A stretch of 64,000 nt of DNA, taken from contig JADHXR010000002.1 in the NCBI GenBank assembly GCA_016782865.1, positions 1 to 64,000 on the forward strand, given 5' to 3'. The notes beneath the pieces are model-generated. The model worked only from the letters and a program-made list of their open reading frames with translations, was not told where the DNA came from and did not search any database. Position 1 is the stretch's first letter. Every line of letters begins with the position of its first letter. A program made the position numbers and the translations under genes. The stretch is from Phycisphaerae bacterium. GTDB taxonomy: Bacteria; Planctomycetota; Phycisphaerae; Sedimentisphaerales; Anaerobacaceae. Of the stretch, positions 50,226 through 61,237 are shown piece by piece.

Positions 50226-51938
50226 TTACACAGCGCTATGGGCCCCTATTAAGTCGCCGCTCGACTCTGCCAAGCCGTTGCCGGCACCAGCCAGTAACGT
50301 CTGGTTCTCCGCATCTCTGTCCACCGACAGAGGTATCTCAAATGAGAACACTGCCCCGGACTCCTGTCTATTCTCCGCCCAGATGCGGCCTTCGTGCGCC
50401 GCGATGATCTCGTGACAAATCGCGAGCCCCAGGCCGGTGCCGCCTGCTCCTGTCTTGGTCTTGCTCGACTGTACAAACTTATCGAACACCGCCACCAGCT
50501 CATCCTGGGGAATTCCAGGGCCCTGGTCACGAACTGAAACTCTGGCCGAGTTCTCGACCTGGCATACAGCAACATCGATGATCCCGCCCTCCGGCGAGAA
50601 CTTGATTGCGTTATTCAGAAGATTGCGGAGCACCTGCTTGATCTTGTCGGCATCGAGCGTGATTCTCTCATCGAATTCGGACACTTCGTATCGCACGGTT
50701 AGTTTCTGTTCCGATAGTAGTGTATCCAATTCACTCGTCACAGATCTGACCAGTATCCCAAGATCGGCCGGCTCGAACGCGAACATCGCTTTCTTTGATT
50801 CGAGCTTCGTCAGGTCAAGCAGATTATTGAGCAATTCCAGGAGCGTTTGTCCGCTCTGTTTGATCCTGCTGAAGTAATCGAGGAGCTTCCGGGGTCTGGC
50901 GCCGGCGTATTTCTTGATGCCAAACGAGGCGAAGCTGAGGATGCTATGCAGCGGGGTACGCAGCTCATGCGACATATTGGCCAGGAATTCGCTTTTGGTT
51001 TGATTGGCTGCTTCGGCTTCTCTCTTTGCCATCAGGAGTTCCTGCTCTGCCCGCATGCGATCATCTATCTCCTTTCGCAACTGTTCGTTTACTTTCTCCA
51101 GATTGGCGGTGCGCTCACTCACCATTAGCTGAAGGTGTCCACGATGCTCTCTCAATTCATCCTCCATGCGCTTACGATCGGTGATGTCTTGACCGACTGC
51201 AATGACTCCGATCGGCTGGCCCTTAGCATCGAACAGAGGCGAGGCATTCCACAACAGGATACGTTGACTTCCATCGCGCACGCGAATCAAGTTTTCAAAG
51301 CTGTTGGCTGTTTTCCCCGACAACACCTTTCTCATGTCGGCGGCGACCTGGTCCCGGGTATCATCCGGCACAAACAGCCCTAAATAGTCTTTGTTCAATA
51401 CCTCTTGCCGCCGCCAGCCATAGAGGTGCTCTGCCTGCTCATTCCATTCGAGTATTCGATATTCGGGTGACAGGACGAAGATTGCGCTTCCGGCGGTTTG
51501 GACTACGGAACGGAACCGGTTCTCAGTCTCTATCAACCGCTGCCTTACACGCTTCCTTTCAAGTGAATATCGGATAGTACGGACTAGTATGTGTTCCAGA
51601 GATTCTCCTTTAATAAGATAGTCTTCCGCTCCCCTTCTTATCGCCTCAAGGCCCATTTCTTCGTCATCCAGGCCGGTCAATACTATAACCGAAGCATCGG
51701 AATTCATGTCTTGAGCTTTTTGGACAGTGTCGATTCCGCTGCTGTCCGGAAGGTTAAGGTCGAGTAACAGAACGTCGTAGTTACCATTGCTTAGACGTTT
51801 GGCTGCTTCCGACAGAGTGCCCGCAGTTTCCACATTATACTGTTCAGACCGGTTGGATCTGGCCAAAGTCACCTCTACTAACCGGCGATCCAGAGGGTCG
51901 TCATCCACCAGCAGAATGTTTACCTTTCTATTGTTCAT
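50226..51938 (-). CDS. REC-PAS histidine kinase
   Basis: 570 residues: receiver (1-125, Asp in VLLLDLNLPDSSG, Lys in YLIKGESL, so the usual K-P is K-G), PAS (140-255, ending DITDRKRMED), coiled coil, HisKA ([18 protein letters not shown], near 320) and HATPase with N box NLLNNAIKF, G1 DQGPGIP, F box VFDKFVQSS and G2 GGTGLGLAI. It has all residues for activity and is probably the kinase for this trio. Its kinase core (50455-50985) is duplicated, truncated, at 60.7-61.2 kb. No strong ribosome binding site before ATG 51938. Confidence 0.93.
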   Translation of the reverse strand: MNNRKVNILLVDDDPLDRRLVEVTLARSNRSEQYNVETAGTLSEAAKRLSNGNYDVLLLDLNLPDSSGIDTVQKAQDMNSDASVIVLTGLDDEEMGLEAIRRGAEDYLIKGESLEHILVRTIRYSLERKRVRQRLIETENRFRSVVQTAGSAIFVLSPEYRILEWNEQAEHLYGWRRQEVLNKDYLGLFVPDDTRDQVAADMRKVLSGKTANSFENLIRVRDGSQRILLWNASPLFDAKGQPIGVIAVGQDITDRKRMEDELREHRGHLQLMVSERTANLEKVNEQLRKEIDDRMRAEQELLMAKREAEAANQTKSEFLANMSHELRTPLHSILSFASFGIKKYAGARPRKLLDYFSRIKQSGQTLLELLNNLLDLTKLESKKAMFAFEPADLGILVRSVTSELDTLLSEQKLTVRYEVSEFDERITLDADKIKQVLRNLLNNAIKFSPEGGIIDVAVCQVENSARVSVRDQGPGIPQDELVAVFDKFVQSSKTKTGAGGTGLGLAICHEIIAAHEGRIWAENRQESGAVFSFEIPLSVDRDAENQTLLAGAGNGLAESSGDLIGAHSAV

Positions 51939-52576
51939 TTTGAGCTTGTTGCCATTTGGTGATTAGCTAACGCCTGGCTGACCAACTTTTTGAAACCTCA
52001 GATTATCTTCGACCAACAACACCACAACAGGTTTGACCGCATCTGTTTTTGTTGTCTCCCTTGCCCGCAAGTAATACATTCGCGTTCTCTGCACCAAGAG
52101 CTAGTGGATAGTATCCGCTGCCCAGCATGGCTACTTTGGGCTACTTTTGGGAAAGGACCTTTGCCAATTTATCTGGGCAGCGGCACCATCCGTTAGCAAT
52201 TTAAGAACACCTGATTGATCGGAGCTTTTGGGATATCAAATCACTATACGATTCCTGGTAGTCACACTCCAAAAACCTTGTATCACAGTTGGAGCAATAT
52301 AGTGCAGCCGGAAATTTGGATTAGTCTATAAGCAGAAGACAGAAGTCGGAAATCAAAAGTCTGTCTTCTGTCCTCCGTCTTCTGTCATCTGTCTTCTGTC
52401 ATCTGTCATCTGAGGTGGCAACCGGGCATTGCGAATGGCAAACCCAGGAAGAGGCTGGTTAAACAGGCCGATTATGCGGGCGATAACTCCAAAGACACAG
52501 TTGAAGTACGATGTTGCCTCACTGGCGGGTTTGATTATGCGAGCTTGTTCTGGGGGACGAAGAAAGTGAGAAGATC
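51939..52576. other. Intergenic, with a purine/pyrimidine-rich repeat and unassigned conserved box
   Basis: No gene. From about 52333 there is CAGAAGACAG, which pairs with CTGTCTTCTG at 52361-52370, followed by reiterations of CTGTC(T/A)TCTGTC to 52412. Further on, 52413-52470 (GGCAACCGGG, GCAAACCCAGG, GGCTGGTTAAACAGG) resembles 63351-63400 upstream of another secreted-protein gene. This region must hold the promoter of the TonB-dependent receptor. Confidence 0.5.
52333..52412. repeat. Hairpin and short tandem repeat (CTGTCTTCTGTC-like)
   Basis: Arms CAGAAGACAG and CTGTCTTCTG pair across about 20 bases, then four to five imperfect copies of a 7-14-base unit TCTGTC(A/T)TC follow. Possibly a degenerate transposon or phage remnant; no product. 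Confidence 0.5.
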
Positions 52577-54580
52577 ATGTTGAAAGGTTGTCGAGTAAGA
52601 ACTTTTGTACATGTGCTGATGGGCCTCATCGTGTTTTGTTCCAGTCCGCATTTGTTGGCCCAGCAGCAGGACGCAAATGAGCCGGGAGATTTCTTTGAGA
52701 TGTCTATCGAAGAGCTGATGGAAGTGGAGGTCCAGACTGCAACCAAATACAAACAGAAGATCAGCGAAGCACCTTCTTCGGTGACGATTATTACCGCTGA
52801 AGAAATCCATAAGTACGGCTATCGTACTCTGCTTGACATCCTGAACAGCATACCGGGTTTTTACACGACCTATGACAGGAACTACGGTTATGTGGGCGTT
52901 CGCGGATTTGGCCGGCCGGGCGATTATAACTCCCGGATACTCGTGATGATCGACGGTTACCGTACCAACGACAATACCAGTGGCTCTCCGAGTATTGTGA
53001 CGACTTTTCAACTCGACGTTGACCTTATCGAGAGAATCGAAATTGTTCGTGGACCAGGCTCGGCCCTTTACGGCAGCAACGCATTTTTTGCCGTAATCAA
53101 TGTCATAAGTAAAAGTGCAAAAGATTACAATGGCCTTGAACTATCGGGCGAAATTGCAAGTCAGGATACAGAAAGGGCCAGAATTACCTACGGCAATGTT
53201 CTTGATGACGATCTGGATCTGCTTATTTCAGGCACCTATTATGACAGAGACGGAGAAATACTTTATTATCCCGAATTCGATGACCCAGCTACAAATAACG
53301 GCTACGTCGAAAACGACGATGATAATTTTAAAAACTATTTTGTAAAGGTATCTATGTCCGATTTCACATTTACAGCGGCGCACGTGCAGAGGGAAAAAGG
53401 TATCCCTACTGCGCCCTGGGAGACTGTGTTCAACGATCGCAGGACAAGAACCTGGGATTACAGCGATCTTATCGGCTTGACATATCAGCATGATTTTCCT
53501 GATGATCTGTCCGTTTTGAGTAGGGTCGCCTATAATCACTATAATTATTACGGTGGCTATGTATATGATGATGGAGGGACATACGTCAATAAAGGATTTT
53601 GTAAAGGCCGGTGGTGGACGGGAGAACTGCAGTTTACCAAGAAGCTGTCCGACCAGCATAAATTCGTATGGGGCGCCGAAAGCCAATATAACGTTCGCCA
53701 GGACCAGAAAACCTGGGATTCGGATGTCTATCTTAATGACCGAAGGCATTCAAAAAGCTGGGGCCTCTACGTACAGGATGAATTCCGAATCCTGGATAAT
53801 CTGATCTTGAATGCCGGAGTGCGTAGAGATTATTATGACACCTTCGGTGATACGACCAATCCTCAGGCAGGGCTGATATATGGTCTGTCTGATGATACGG
53901 TTGTCAAGTTTCTCTGTGGAAAGGCATTTCGCGCTCCGAGTGTATACGAGCTTTATTACGATGACGGTGGATATTCATATAAAGCCAATCCTAATCTCGA
54001 ACCCGAGACTATCAAAACCTACGAGGTGGTATTTGAACAAGCTATAAATAAGAATCTGCGAGGTACAGTGAGCGGATTTCGTAACGAAATTAACGACCTC
54101 ATCGACCAAACGACAGACCCGAGCGACGGTCTGCTGCAATTCCAAAACCTAACTAAAGTAACGGCAAAAGGTCTCGAAGCAGCCCTTGACGGCAAATGGA
54201 ATAATGGAATGCGAGGCCGAATAGGTTATTCCTTCGTACAAACCCTGGATAAGACCACCGGAGAGACTTTGGTTAATTCGCCGAAGAATATGGTCAACTT
54301 CAACCTGATATACCCGCTGGTGCCGAAGGAACTTTTTGCCGGTTTTGAAAGCAAGTATATCGGCAAACGAAAAACATTAACCGGCAATTACACAGATGGC
54401 TCGGTGATCACTAATCTAACTCTTACTTATGAGAATGCTGCGAAAAGGATGGAAATCCAGATGGGCGTTTATAACCTGTTTGACGTTGAATACGGTCATC
54501 CGGGATTCGGAGAGCACGTGCAGGATATTATTGACCAGGACGGCAGGACTTTTGGTGTCAGACTCACACAACGTTTTTAA
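52577..54580 (+). CDS. TonB-dependent outer-membrane receptor
   Basis: 667 residues with a signal peptide (VLMGLIVFCSSPHLLAQ). A plug domain follows (SEAPSSVTIITAEEIHKYG, RTLLDILNSIPGFY, RILVMIDGYR, ERIEIVRGPGSALYGSNAFFAVINVIS) and then a 22-strand beta-barrel ending in the aromatic outer-membrane signature FGVRLTQRF. EELMEVEVQTATK near the N-terminus resembles a TonB box region. It moves an iron complex, vitamin or glycan across an outer membrane. Together with the YfiR, kinase and hybrid kinase that follow it forms a cassette seen in other bacteria where uptake is linked to signalling. Confidence 0.93.
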   Translation: MLKGCRVRTFVHVLMGLIVFCSSPHLLAQQQDANEPGDFFEMSIEELMEVEVQTATKYKQKISEAPSSVTIITAEEIHKYGYRTLLDILNSIPGFYTTYDRNYGYVGVRGFGRPGDYNSRILVMIDGYRTNDNTSGSPSIVTTFQLDVDLIERIEIVRGPGSALYGSNAFFAVINVISKSAKDYNGLELSGEIASQDTERARITYGNVLDDDLDLLISGTYYDRDGEILYYPEFDDPATNNGYVENDDDNFKNYFVKVSMSDFTFTAAHVQREKGIPTAPWETVFNDRRTRTWDYSDLIGLTYQHDFPDDLSVLSRVAYNHYNYYGGYVYDDGGTYVNKGFCKGRWWTGELQFTKKLSDQHKFVWGAESQYNVRQDQKTWDSDVYLNDRRHSKSWGLYVQDEFRILDNLILNAGVRRDYYDTFGDTTNPQAGLIYGLSDDTVVKFLCGKAFRAPSVYELYYDDGGYSYKANPNLEPETIKTYEVVFEQAINKNLRGTVSGFRNEINDLIDQTTDPSDGLLQFQNLTKVTAKGLEAALDGKWNNGMRGRIGYSFVQTLDKTTGETLVNSPKNMVNFNLIYPLVPKELFAGFESKYIGKRKTLTGNYTDGSVITNLTLTYENAAKRMEIQMGVYNLFDVEYGHPGFGEHVQDIIDQDGRTFGVRLTQRF

Positions 54581-54664
54581 GAAACGCAACGTTGAGGGCT
54601 ATTATCAACTAAAAATGATTTTAAGTTGAGATATGGTGAGCACAAGAGTTTGGTAAATACAAGA

Positions 54665-55297
54665 ATGGCAAGAATTAAAGTCTACTTAATAATTTCAGCC
54701 TTGGTGTTATTTTTGGCAGCAGATACGGTAAAAGCTGATTCCGAAAATAGCCGGGAGTGTCAGGTGAAAGCTGCCTTTTTGTATAACTTCATCAACTTTG
54801 TTGACTGGCCCAAAGAGAAGCAGGTAGATAGTAACGAGCCGATCACGGTTGGCATTATCGGCTACGAGGATTTCATCAAAGCCTTTGAGCCTATCAAAAA
54901 CAAGAAAATTAAGAACAGAAGTATTTCCATAAAGTACTTTGCGGGCTATGAAAAACTCAAAAGATCCAAGGATGCCGACGACCATCAGTGGAACCAAAAA
55001 ATGGAAGTGCTGAAAACCTGTCACGTACTTGTGTTTTGTACCTGCAATTCTGAACGTATAGAAAATTCAAGCCAGATCATTAAGGCATTAAAAGATTCGC
55101 CTGTCCTGACCGTTGGGGAAACGAAAGGTTTTCTCGAATCCGGCGGTGTCATCAATTTCCTGATGGAGGATGAAAAGGTCCGTTTTGAAATAAACAACGC
55201 TGCCGCCAAGCAGGCCAAACTCAACATCAGGTCGAAACTCCTGCGTCTGGCCAAAAGAGTGATAGAAGAAGACGGAGCAAAGGGGGCGAAGGACTGA
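54665..55297 (+). CDS. YfiR-family periplasmic protein
   Basis: 210 residues with a signal peptide (KVYLIISALVLFLAADTVKA). The mature part starts ECQVKAAFLYNFINFVDWP, the hallmark of YfiR (DUF4154), with GVINFLMEDEKVRFEINNAAAKQA at the end, also typical. In Pseudomonas YfiR holds the sensor YfiN inactive in the periplasm. Here the next gene is a kinase with a similar periplasmic sensor, so it may repress it in the same way. ATG 54665 is the first in-frame ATG; the upstream TTG at 54626 is an alternative, and neither has a strong ribosome binding site. Confidence 0.9.
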   Translation: MARIKVYLIISALVLFLAADTVKADSENSRECQVKAAFLYNFINFVDWPKEKQVDSNEPITVGIIGYEDFIKAFEPIKNKKIKNRSISIKYFAGYEKLKRSKDADDHQWNQKMEVLKTCHVLVFCTCNSERIENSSQIIKALKDSPVLTVGETKGFLESGGVINFLMEDEKVRFEINNAAAKQAKLNIRSKLLRLAKRVIEEDGAKGAKD

Positions 55298-55299
55298 TC

Positions 55300-56985
55300 A
55301 TGTCTATAATGCGAAACATGACAATAAAACGTAAGCTGACGTTGATTATCATGCTAACGTGCACAATAGCTTTGCTGCTGGCCGGCACTTTAAACCTGTT
55401 CGGTCAACGTGCAGAAATCCGGAAAGAGCTCATTGACCGTATATCGTGCTACGCGCAAATCATAGGTGAAAACTGCAGGGCGGCGATCTCTTTCGAAGAT
55501 GTAAAAAACGCATCGGAGGTGCTCGCATCACTGAAGGTAAAGTCTTCGATAGTTTTCGCCTGTGTATATACGAAAGAAGGCAAGGTGCTGGCCTGCTACC
55601 GGCGTCCCGACATTGCGGAGGATATCCCGGCGCCGCCGTGTGCCAAAGAAAGTTGCCGGTTTGACAACCACTACTTCAAGCTGTTCAGGCGGATTGACAG
55701 CGACGATGAGGTTATCGGCACAGTATATATCCAGCTTGACACGAGCGAGGTGAAGGCGATGCTCTGGTTCAAAGCCGGCACAATTGCATTGGTTGTGCTG
55801 CTGTGTTCCCTTGTAGCATATCTGGTTTCATTAAGACTTCAGCGTGTTATCTCCGGCCCAATCGTCGATCTGGCTGAGGTCGCAAAAGTTATTTCAGAAG
55901 ATAAGGACTATTCCACCCGGGCCGTGAAGAAAAGCAATGATGAGGTGGGCTTGCTCATAGACGCATTCAACGCGATGCTGGAGCAAATCCAGCAGAGCGA
56001 CTCAGATATGCGCGAGGTCCAGGACAAGCTGGAAATAAGAGTCAAAGAACGCACCACTGAGTTGACTGTTGCCAATGAGAATTTGACCAAAGAAGTCACC
56101 GAGCGTAAGCGGACCAAGACCAAGTTGAAAACAGCTCAGGAAAAACTGATAGAAACGGCACACAGAGTGGGCATGGCGGAAGTGGCCGCCGACGTGCTGC
56201 ACAACGTCGGAAACATTCTCAACAGTATTAACGTATCGACAACCCTGATAACAGAGAAAGTCACCAATTCAGAGGTGGCAAACCTGGAAAAACTGGCAAC
56301 TATTGTCAACGATCACATTGAGGACCTTGGAACGTTCCTTACCGAACACTCACAGGGAAAACATATACCTGTATATCTAACTGAGGTCAGTAAATCTCTG
56401 AACGATGAGCGGGTTGATATTATCAGCAAGCTGCACGTATTGGCTGAAAACGTCCAGCACATCAAGGACATCGTCAGTATGCAGCAGTCATACGCTAATG
56501 TCTCGGGCGTTGAGGTCCAAGTGTCTCTTGCCCAAATAGTAGAAGATGCGATCCAGATCAACAGTGCAGGTTTGCAGCGCCACGGAACTCGGCTCATACG
56601 CGAGTTTGATGAGCTTGGCGATGTCGATATTGACAAACAAAAAGTGCTCCAGATACTGGTGAATATAATAAACAACGCCAAGTATGCCTTGAGTGACAGC
56701 GGCAAAAAAGAAAAATTACTGACTATTCGAATCCGTAAACATGGTGAGGATCGCCTCCGGATCGAAGTTGACGACAACGGTGTTGGGATACCCAAGGAGA
56801 ATCTGACGAAGATATTCAGACATGGGTTTACGACCAAGCGAGATGGTCACGGTTTTGGATTGCACAGCAGCGCCTTGACAGCTAAGGAAATAGGAGGGTC
56901 CTTGACCGTTCATAGCGACGGTGTGGGTAAGGGAGCCATATTCACGTTGGAATTACCATTTAAGCCTGTGGAGGTTATGCCATGA
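55300..56985 (+). CDS. Membrane sensor kinase with CHASE8-like domain and HAMP
   Basis: 561 residues: TM1 ([23 protein letters not shown]), periplasmic sensor of about 125 residues ([19 protein letters not shown]..., as in YfiN-type CHASE8), TM2 ([19 protein letters not shown]), HAMP ([15 protein letters not shown]...), long coiled coil, then a HisKA variant with [18 protein letters not shown] (the His sits in VLHNVGN, a known subclass) and HATPase with VDDNGVGIP and [11 protein letters not shown]. Its first residues overlap the YfiR stop region with a gap of only two bases; YfiR is its probable repressor. It ends overlapping the next hybrid kinase by ATGA. Confidence 0.9.
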   Translation: MSIMRNMTIKRKLTLIIMLTCTIALLLAGTLNLFGQRAEIRKELIDRISCYAQIIGENCRAAISFEDVKNASEVLASLKVKSSIVFACVYTKEGKVLACYRRPDIAEDIPAPPCAKESCRFDNHYFKLFRRIDSDDEVIGTVYIQLDTSEVKAMLWFKAGTIALVVLLCSLVAYLVSLRLQRVISGPIVDLAEVAKVISEDKDYSTRAVKKSNDEVGLLIDAFNAMLEQIQQSDSDMREVQDKLEIRVKERTTELTVANENLTKEVTERKRTKTKLKTAQEKLIETAHRVGMAEVAADVLHNVGNILNSINVSTTLITEKVTNSEVANLEKLATIVNDHIEDLGTFLTEHSQGKHIPVYLTEVSKSLNDERVDIISKLHVLAENVQHIKDIVSMQQSYANVSGVEVQVSLAQIVEDAIQINSAGLQRHGTRLIREFDELGDVDIDKQKVLQILVNIINNAKYALSDSGKKEKLLTIRIRKHGEDRLRIEVDDNGVGIPKENLTKIFRHGFTTKRDGHGFGLHSSALTAKEIGGSLTVHSDGVGKGAIFTLELPFKPVEVMP

Positions 56986-59900
56986 AAGAAAAATATCAGA
57001 AGAATCGGCGTATCCTGATAGTTGATGACAACGAGAGAATCCACGAGGATTTTCGGGCTATCCTTGGTCATACGGACGCGGATACTGCTGTCCTCCATAA
57101 AGCCAAAACCGCAATTTTTGGCAAGGTACCCAACGTATCAGAGCACATAGACTTCGAAATAGATTCTGCCTTCCAGGGCCGGGAGGGACTGGAGAAAGTT
57201 CGGCAGGCTTTACACGAGGGCCGTCCTTATGCCATGGCATTTGTTGATGTTCGCATGCCGCCGGGTTGGGATGGAGTCGAAACAATCAAGCGAATTTGGC
57301 AGGAATGTCCGGAACTTGAGGTTGTAATTTGTACAGCTTATTCCGACTACCAATGGAATGAGATGGTTGACAAGCTGGGCCAGACTGACCAACTGCTGAT
57401 CCTGAAGAAGCCGTTTGACAATGTGGAAGTCTATCAGCTTGCCAGTGCGCTGACGGAAAAGTGGGACCTCGCCAGACAAGCTGAAGCGGCGATTGAAGCC
57501 TCCGAGACCAAGTACCGGGACCTTTATAACAATGCGCCGGATATGTACGCTTCGATCGACACCAAGACAGGGAGAATTTTTCAGTGTAACCGCACGCTGG
57601 CAAAAGCCACGGGCTACAGCAAAGAAGAAATCATCGGACGGCCCATTTTTGATATGTACCACCTTGACTGCATGGATGAGGCGAAAAAAGCGTTCGATTC
57701 ATTCGTGGCCGGAGAAGAGGTGCGCAACGCCGAACTACAATTGAAAAGGAAAAATGGCGGCAAAATCGATGTCAGCCTGAACGTATCCTCTGTTCGAGAT
57801 GACCAGGGGCATGCCTTGTATGGAAGGTTATCATGGCGCGATATCACCAAACGCAAGCAGGCGGAGCTATGCGTGGAACAGCAACACAGAAACATGGAGT
57901 CAATATTTGCTGCAGCGCCCATCGGCATGTTGTTAACCGACAAAAATATGGCTATCAAACAAGTCAATAATGTTTTTCTCAAGCTGGTCCATAGAGACTC
58001 GGCGGCAGTTATTGGTGTGCAACCTGGAGACGCATTAAACTGTATCCATAATCATGATACCACTGACGGCTGCGGGCATAGTCCTGCTTGTGGGTCCTGC
58101 CTAATTCGCAAGGCTGTCGCGTCGGCTCTCGAATCAGGTCAGTCTCTCCATGATGTGGAAGTCGAAGCAACATTCTTGATTCGTGGCAAGCCGATTAACA
58201 TCTGGCTGGGCATTAGTGTTGAGCCGGTGGAACTGGATGGAGAAAGGTATGCAGTTGCCGCCGTCGACAACATAACGGACCGCAAGCAGGCAGAGGAGAG
58301 ACTTCATAACAGTGAGATGCGGTATAGGATCCTTTTTGAAAGTTCGCGGGATGCGGTTATGACCCTGGTGCCTCCTTCCTGGAAGTTTACCTCGGGCAAT
58401 CCGGCAACTTGGGCAATGTTCGGGGCAAAGGATGAGACGGAGTTTACCTCATTTACCCCTTGGGAAGTATCTCCTGAGAAGCAACCGGACGGGCGGCCTT
58501 CGTCGGAGAAAGCCAAAGAGATGATCGAGACAGCTATGCTAAAGGGTTCGCATTTCTTCGAATGGACTCATCAGCGGCTTAGCGGCGAGGAATTCCCGGC
58601 CACTGTATTGCTTACCAGGATGGAGATTGAAGGGCAATCGATGCTGCAGGCGACGGTGCGCGACATCACCGAAAGCAAGAAAGTCGAGCAGGAGTTGCAC
58701 GCCGCGAAAGAGCAAGCCGAAGAGGCGAATAGGCTCAAGAGCCAGTTCTTAGCCAATATGAGCCATGAAATCCGAACGCCGATGAACAGCATTATAGGTT
58801 TCAGCGAGATATTGGCCGAGGACGGCCTCAACGACGAACAGAGACAGTATGCTAATCTTATTCGAGAAAGTGGCACAAACCTCCTGAGGATCATAAATGA
58901 TATCCTGGACTTCTCAAGAATAGAGGCAGGCAAACTTGAAGTCGATATGATTAAATGCACGCTCGATCAGATTCTCGCAGACGTGGACTCGATGCTGCAT
59001 CCACAGGCGGAGAGGAAGTCCCTGGAGTTTAAGATTCTTCGATCCGACGGATTACCCGCCCAGATCCGAACGGATCCGACACGGTTGCGTCAGTGCCTCA
59101 TCAACCTTGCAGACAACGCCATAAAATTCACAGAAAAAGGCCATGTACACATAAATGTCTCGCTCGAATACGACGGGGACGACAAACCGCTTATCCGCTT
59201 TGATAACGAAGATACAGGCATAGGGATCAAGCCGAAAGACCTTGAAAAGGTATTTTCGTCGTTTACTCAGGCCGATGGAAGCACCAGCCGAAAGTATGGC
59301 GGCACCGGATTGGGTTTGGCTATCACGAGGCAATTGGCGCTTCTGCTCGGCGGAGAGCTTACGGTCACAAGTGAAAAAGGAAAGGGTTCCACGTTCTCAC
59401 TTGTCATACCGGCCGGAATCGATGTAACTGGGCGGCAGTTTCTGGATACACAAAACTCTGGCGACCAGATAGACAGCCGCGACGAGAAAACAGGACTGCC
59501 CAAATTCTCCGGCCACGTGCTTGTTGCTGAAGACGTCGAGACTAATCAGGTGCTTGCAAAGGCACTGCTGAACCGGATGGGTCTGGAGGTAACAATTGCT
59601 GTTGATGGAAACGACACAGTACAGAAGGCTCTTGCCCAGGACTTCGACCTGATATTCATGGACATCCAAATGCCCAATATGAACGGCTACGAGGCCACAA
59701 AGACGCTCAGGAATGAGGGAGTCAAAACACCGATTATCGCTCTGACTGCCAGCGCAATGTCCGGTGACGAGGGTAAATGTATTTGCGCCGGATGCGACGA
59801 TTATTTGACTAAGCCGCTCGACCGCCGGAAACTGTTGGAAACAATGCGCAAATACCTGCCTGTGGAAAACGAAGCTTTGAGTGAAAAAGTCAACTCAGTC

Positions 59901-60368
59901 ACATCCCAAGTAGATGAGCTAACAGATCTCGGTTGTGACCGAATATCTCAAGTATCTAGCTTGGGCAAGACAGTTGGAATCGAGAACAGTAAGGAAATAC
60001 TTAACTGGGGCCAGCTTATTGGCAGATTGGCCGATGAGGAGTTAATCAAGGAAGTTGTGCCTATATTCTTAAAGGATAGTGAAGAACGGCTCGGTAAACT
60101 TACAGAGGCAGTGAAAGCCGGCGATGCCAGTGGAATTAAGTTCTACGCTCATGCATTGAAGGGAGCAGCTACAAATGTCGGAGCAAACCGGCTCTCTGAT
60201 ATAGCTTGCCATCTGGAACATGTTGGCAGAGAGAAGGATGTTGAGGCTGCCATTCCGCTTTTTGATGAGCTGAAGACTGAACTTGAAAAAGTTGTGACGT
60301 TCTTGTCCCGAACGGACTGGATTGAAATAGCGAAACGGGAAGAAGTGATTACAGATGAGAAGCTCTAA
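56982..60368 (+). CDS. Hybrid histidine kinase REC-PAS3-HK-REC-HPt
   Basis: 1128 residues: N-terminal receiver (7-145, Asp in [15 protein letters not shown]), three PAS domains (about 165-290, 300-425, 440-565), HisKA ([16 protein letters not shown]), HATPase (ends [14 protein letters not shown]), a second receiver (850-970, Asp in [13 protein letters not shown], Lys in [10 protein letters not shown]) and an HPt with the phospho-His in [13 protein letters not shown] near 1045. PAS 2 carries a Cys-rich insertion ([20 protein letters not shown], then [10 protein letters not shown]), likely metal-binding. The chain can do an entire phosphorelay internally. Start ATG overlaps the previous stop as ATGA. 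Confidence 0.93.
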   Translation: MKEKYQKNRRILIVDDNERIHEDFRAILGHTDADTAVLHKAKTAIFGKVPNVSEHIDFEIDSAFQGREGLEKVRQALHEGRPYAMAFVDVRMPPGWDGVETIKRIWQECPELEVVICTAYSDYQWNEMVDKLGQTDQLLILKKPFDNVEVYQLASALTEKWDLARQAEAAIEASETKYRDLYNNAPDMYASIDTKTGRIFQCNRTLAKATGYSKEEIIGRPIFDMYHLDCMDEAKKAFDSFVAGEEVRNAELQLKRKNGGKIDVSLNVSSVRDDQGHALYGRLSWRDITKRKQAELCVEQQHRNMESIFAAAPIGMLLTDKNMAIKQVNNVFLKLVHRDSAAVIGVQPGDALNCIHNHDTTDGCGHSPACGSCLIRKAVASALESGQSLHDVEVEATFLIRGKPINIWLGISVEPVELDGERYAVAAVDNITDRKQAEERLHNSEMRYRILFESSRDAVMTLVPPSWKFTSGNPATWAMFGAKDETEFTSFTPWEVSPEKQPDGRPSSEKAKEMIETAMLKGSHFFEWTHQRLSGEEFPATVLLTRMEIEGQSMLQATVRDITESKKVEQELHAAKEQAEEANRLKSQFLANMSHEIRTPMNSIIGFSEILAEDGLNDEQRQYANLIRESGTNLLRIINDILDFSRIEAGKLEVDMIKCTLDQILADVDSMLHPQAERKSLEFKILRSDGLPAQIRTDPTRLRQCLINLADNAIKFTEKGHVHINVSLEYDGDDKPLIRFDNEDTGIGIKPKDLEKVFSSFTQADGSTSRKYGGTGLGLAITRQLALLLGGELTVTSEKGKGSTFSLVIPAGIDVTGRQFLDTQNSGDQIDSRDEKTGLPKFSGHVLVAEDVETNQVLAKALLNRMGLEVTIAVDGNDTVQKALAQDFDLIFMDIQMPNMNGYEATKTLRNEGVKTPIIALTASAMSGDEGKCICAGCDDYLTKPLDRRKLLETMRKYLPVENEALSEKVNSVTSQVDELTDLGCDRISQVSSLGKTVGIENSKEILNWGQLIGRLADEELIKEVVPIFLKDSEERLGKLTEAVKAGDASGIKFYAHALKGAATNVGANRLSDIACHLEHVGREKDVEAAIPLFDELKTELEKVVTFLSRTDWIEIAKREEVITDEKL

Positions 60369-61237
60369 ACCAATATTACTGGCGGAGGATGACAATGGGT
60401 CACTTGCGGCAATGGGAGTGCGCGATGCGCACAGATCAACGATGGACCGCCGCCGATGGTGCAGCCTTCTACTGGCTGGGGCACTGTCAACCGGTGGTAT
60501 CTTCCTGGCGTTAAGTATCTCGTACAGCTCAGTTGATCGGTGGTTTGTGTATTGCCATGATTTGGCTGCCTGAGCGGCTGACTCAGACGCGACTGGCGCG
60601 GGTACTGCCCAAAATACTTGCGATGGCAGCCGGATTATTGGGCACGATATCGTTGATGTTTCCTGAGGTGCTGCCTGCGGTTCTGGCCAATATGTCACAC
60701 GAGCTGCGTACACCACTGCATAGCATCCTCAGCTTCGCCTCGTTTGGCGCCAAGAAATACGCCGGCGCCAAACCCCAGAAGCTACTCGATTACTTCAACA
60801 GGATCAAAAGGAGCGGACAAACGCTCCTGGAGTTACTCAACGATCTACTTGACCTGGCGAAGCTGGAATCGGGAAAAGCGATGTTTGCGTTCGAGCCATC
60901 CGATCTTGGCATACTGGTCAGAACCGTGACGAATGAATTGGATACATTACTATCGGAACGGAACTTGAGCATACGGCATGAACGGTCCAAATTCGATGGC
61001 CAGGTCACGCTCGACGCTGAAAGGATCAAGCAGGTACTCCGCAACCTTCTGAATAACGCAATCAAGTTCTCGCCGGAGGGCGGGACCATCGATGTTGCCG
61101 TATGCTGTGTGGCCGGTTCAGTCAGAGTTTCAGTTTGTGACCAAGGCCCTGGGATTCCTCAGGATGAGCTGGAAGCGGTGTTCGATAAGTTTATACAGTC
61201 AAGCAAGACGATCTTAAAAAGCGGCTACGACAGGTGA
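60355..61237 (+). pseudogene. Broken sensor kinase, duplicate of the 50-52 kb kinase core
   Basis: Two overlapping frames. The first (60355-60573) starts like a receiver ([17 protein letters not shown]) and switches at once to a hydrophobic stretch; the second (60533-61237) continues as LANMSHELRTPLHSILS, then a kinase core nearly identical to that of the gene at 50226-51938. It stops after QSSKT, before the G2 ATP-lid motif (GTGLGL), and runs into unrelated codons. Receiver body, PAS and the ATPase end are all missing. A frameshift and two deletions are implied; it cannot encode a kinase. Confidence 0.88.

Noticed and set aside
52403-52440. Sigma-54 promoter (TGGCA-N-TTGC) before the TonB receptor
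   Set aside because: The distance between GG and GC is 14 bases where 12 is needed.
52400-52500. Cyclic-di-GMP (GEMM) or cobalamin riboswitch upstream of the TonB receptor
   Set aside because: GGCAAACC is present but the other GEMM words (GACGCAAAGCC, GGTAGCCGGG) and the B12 box are not.
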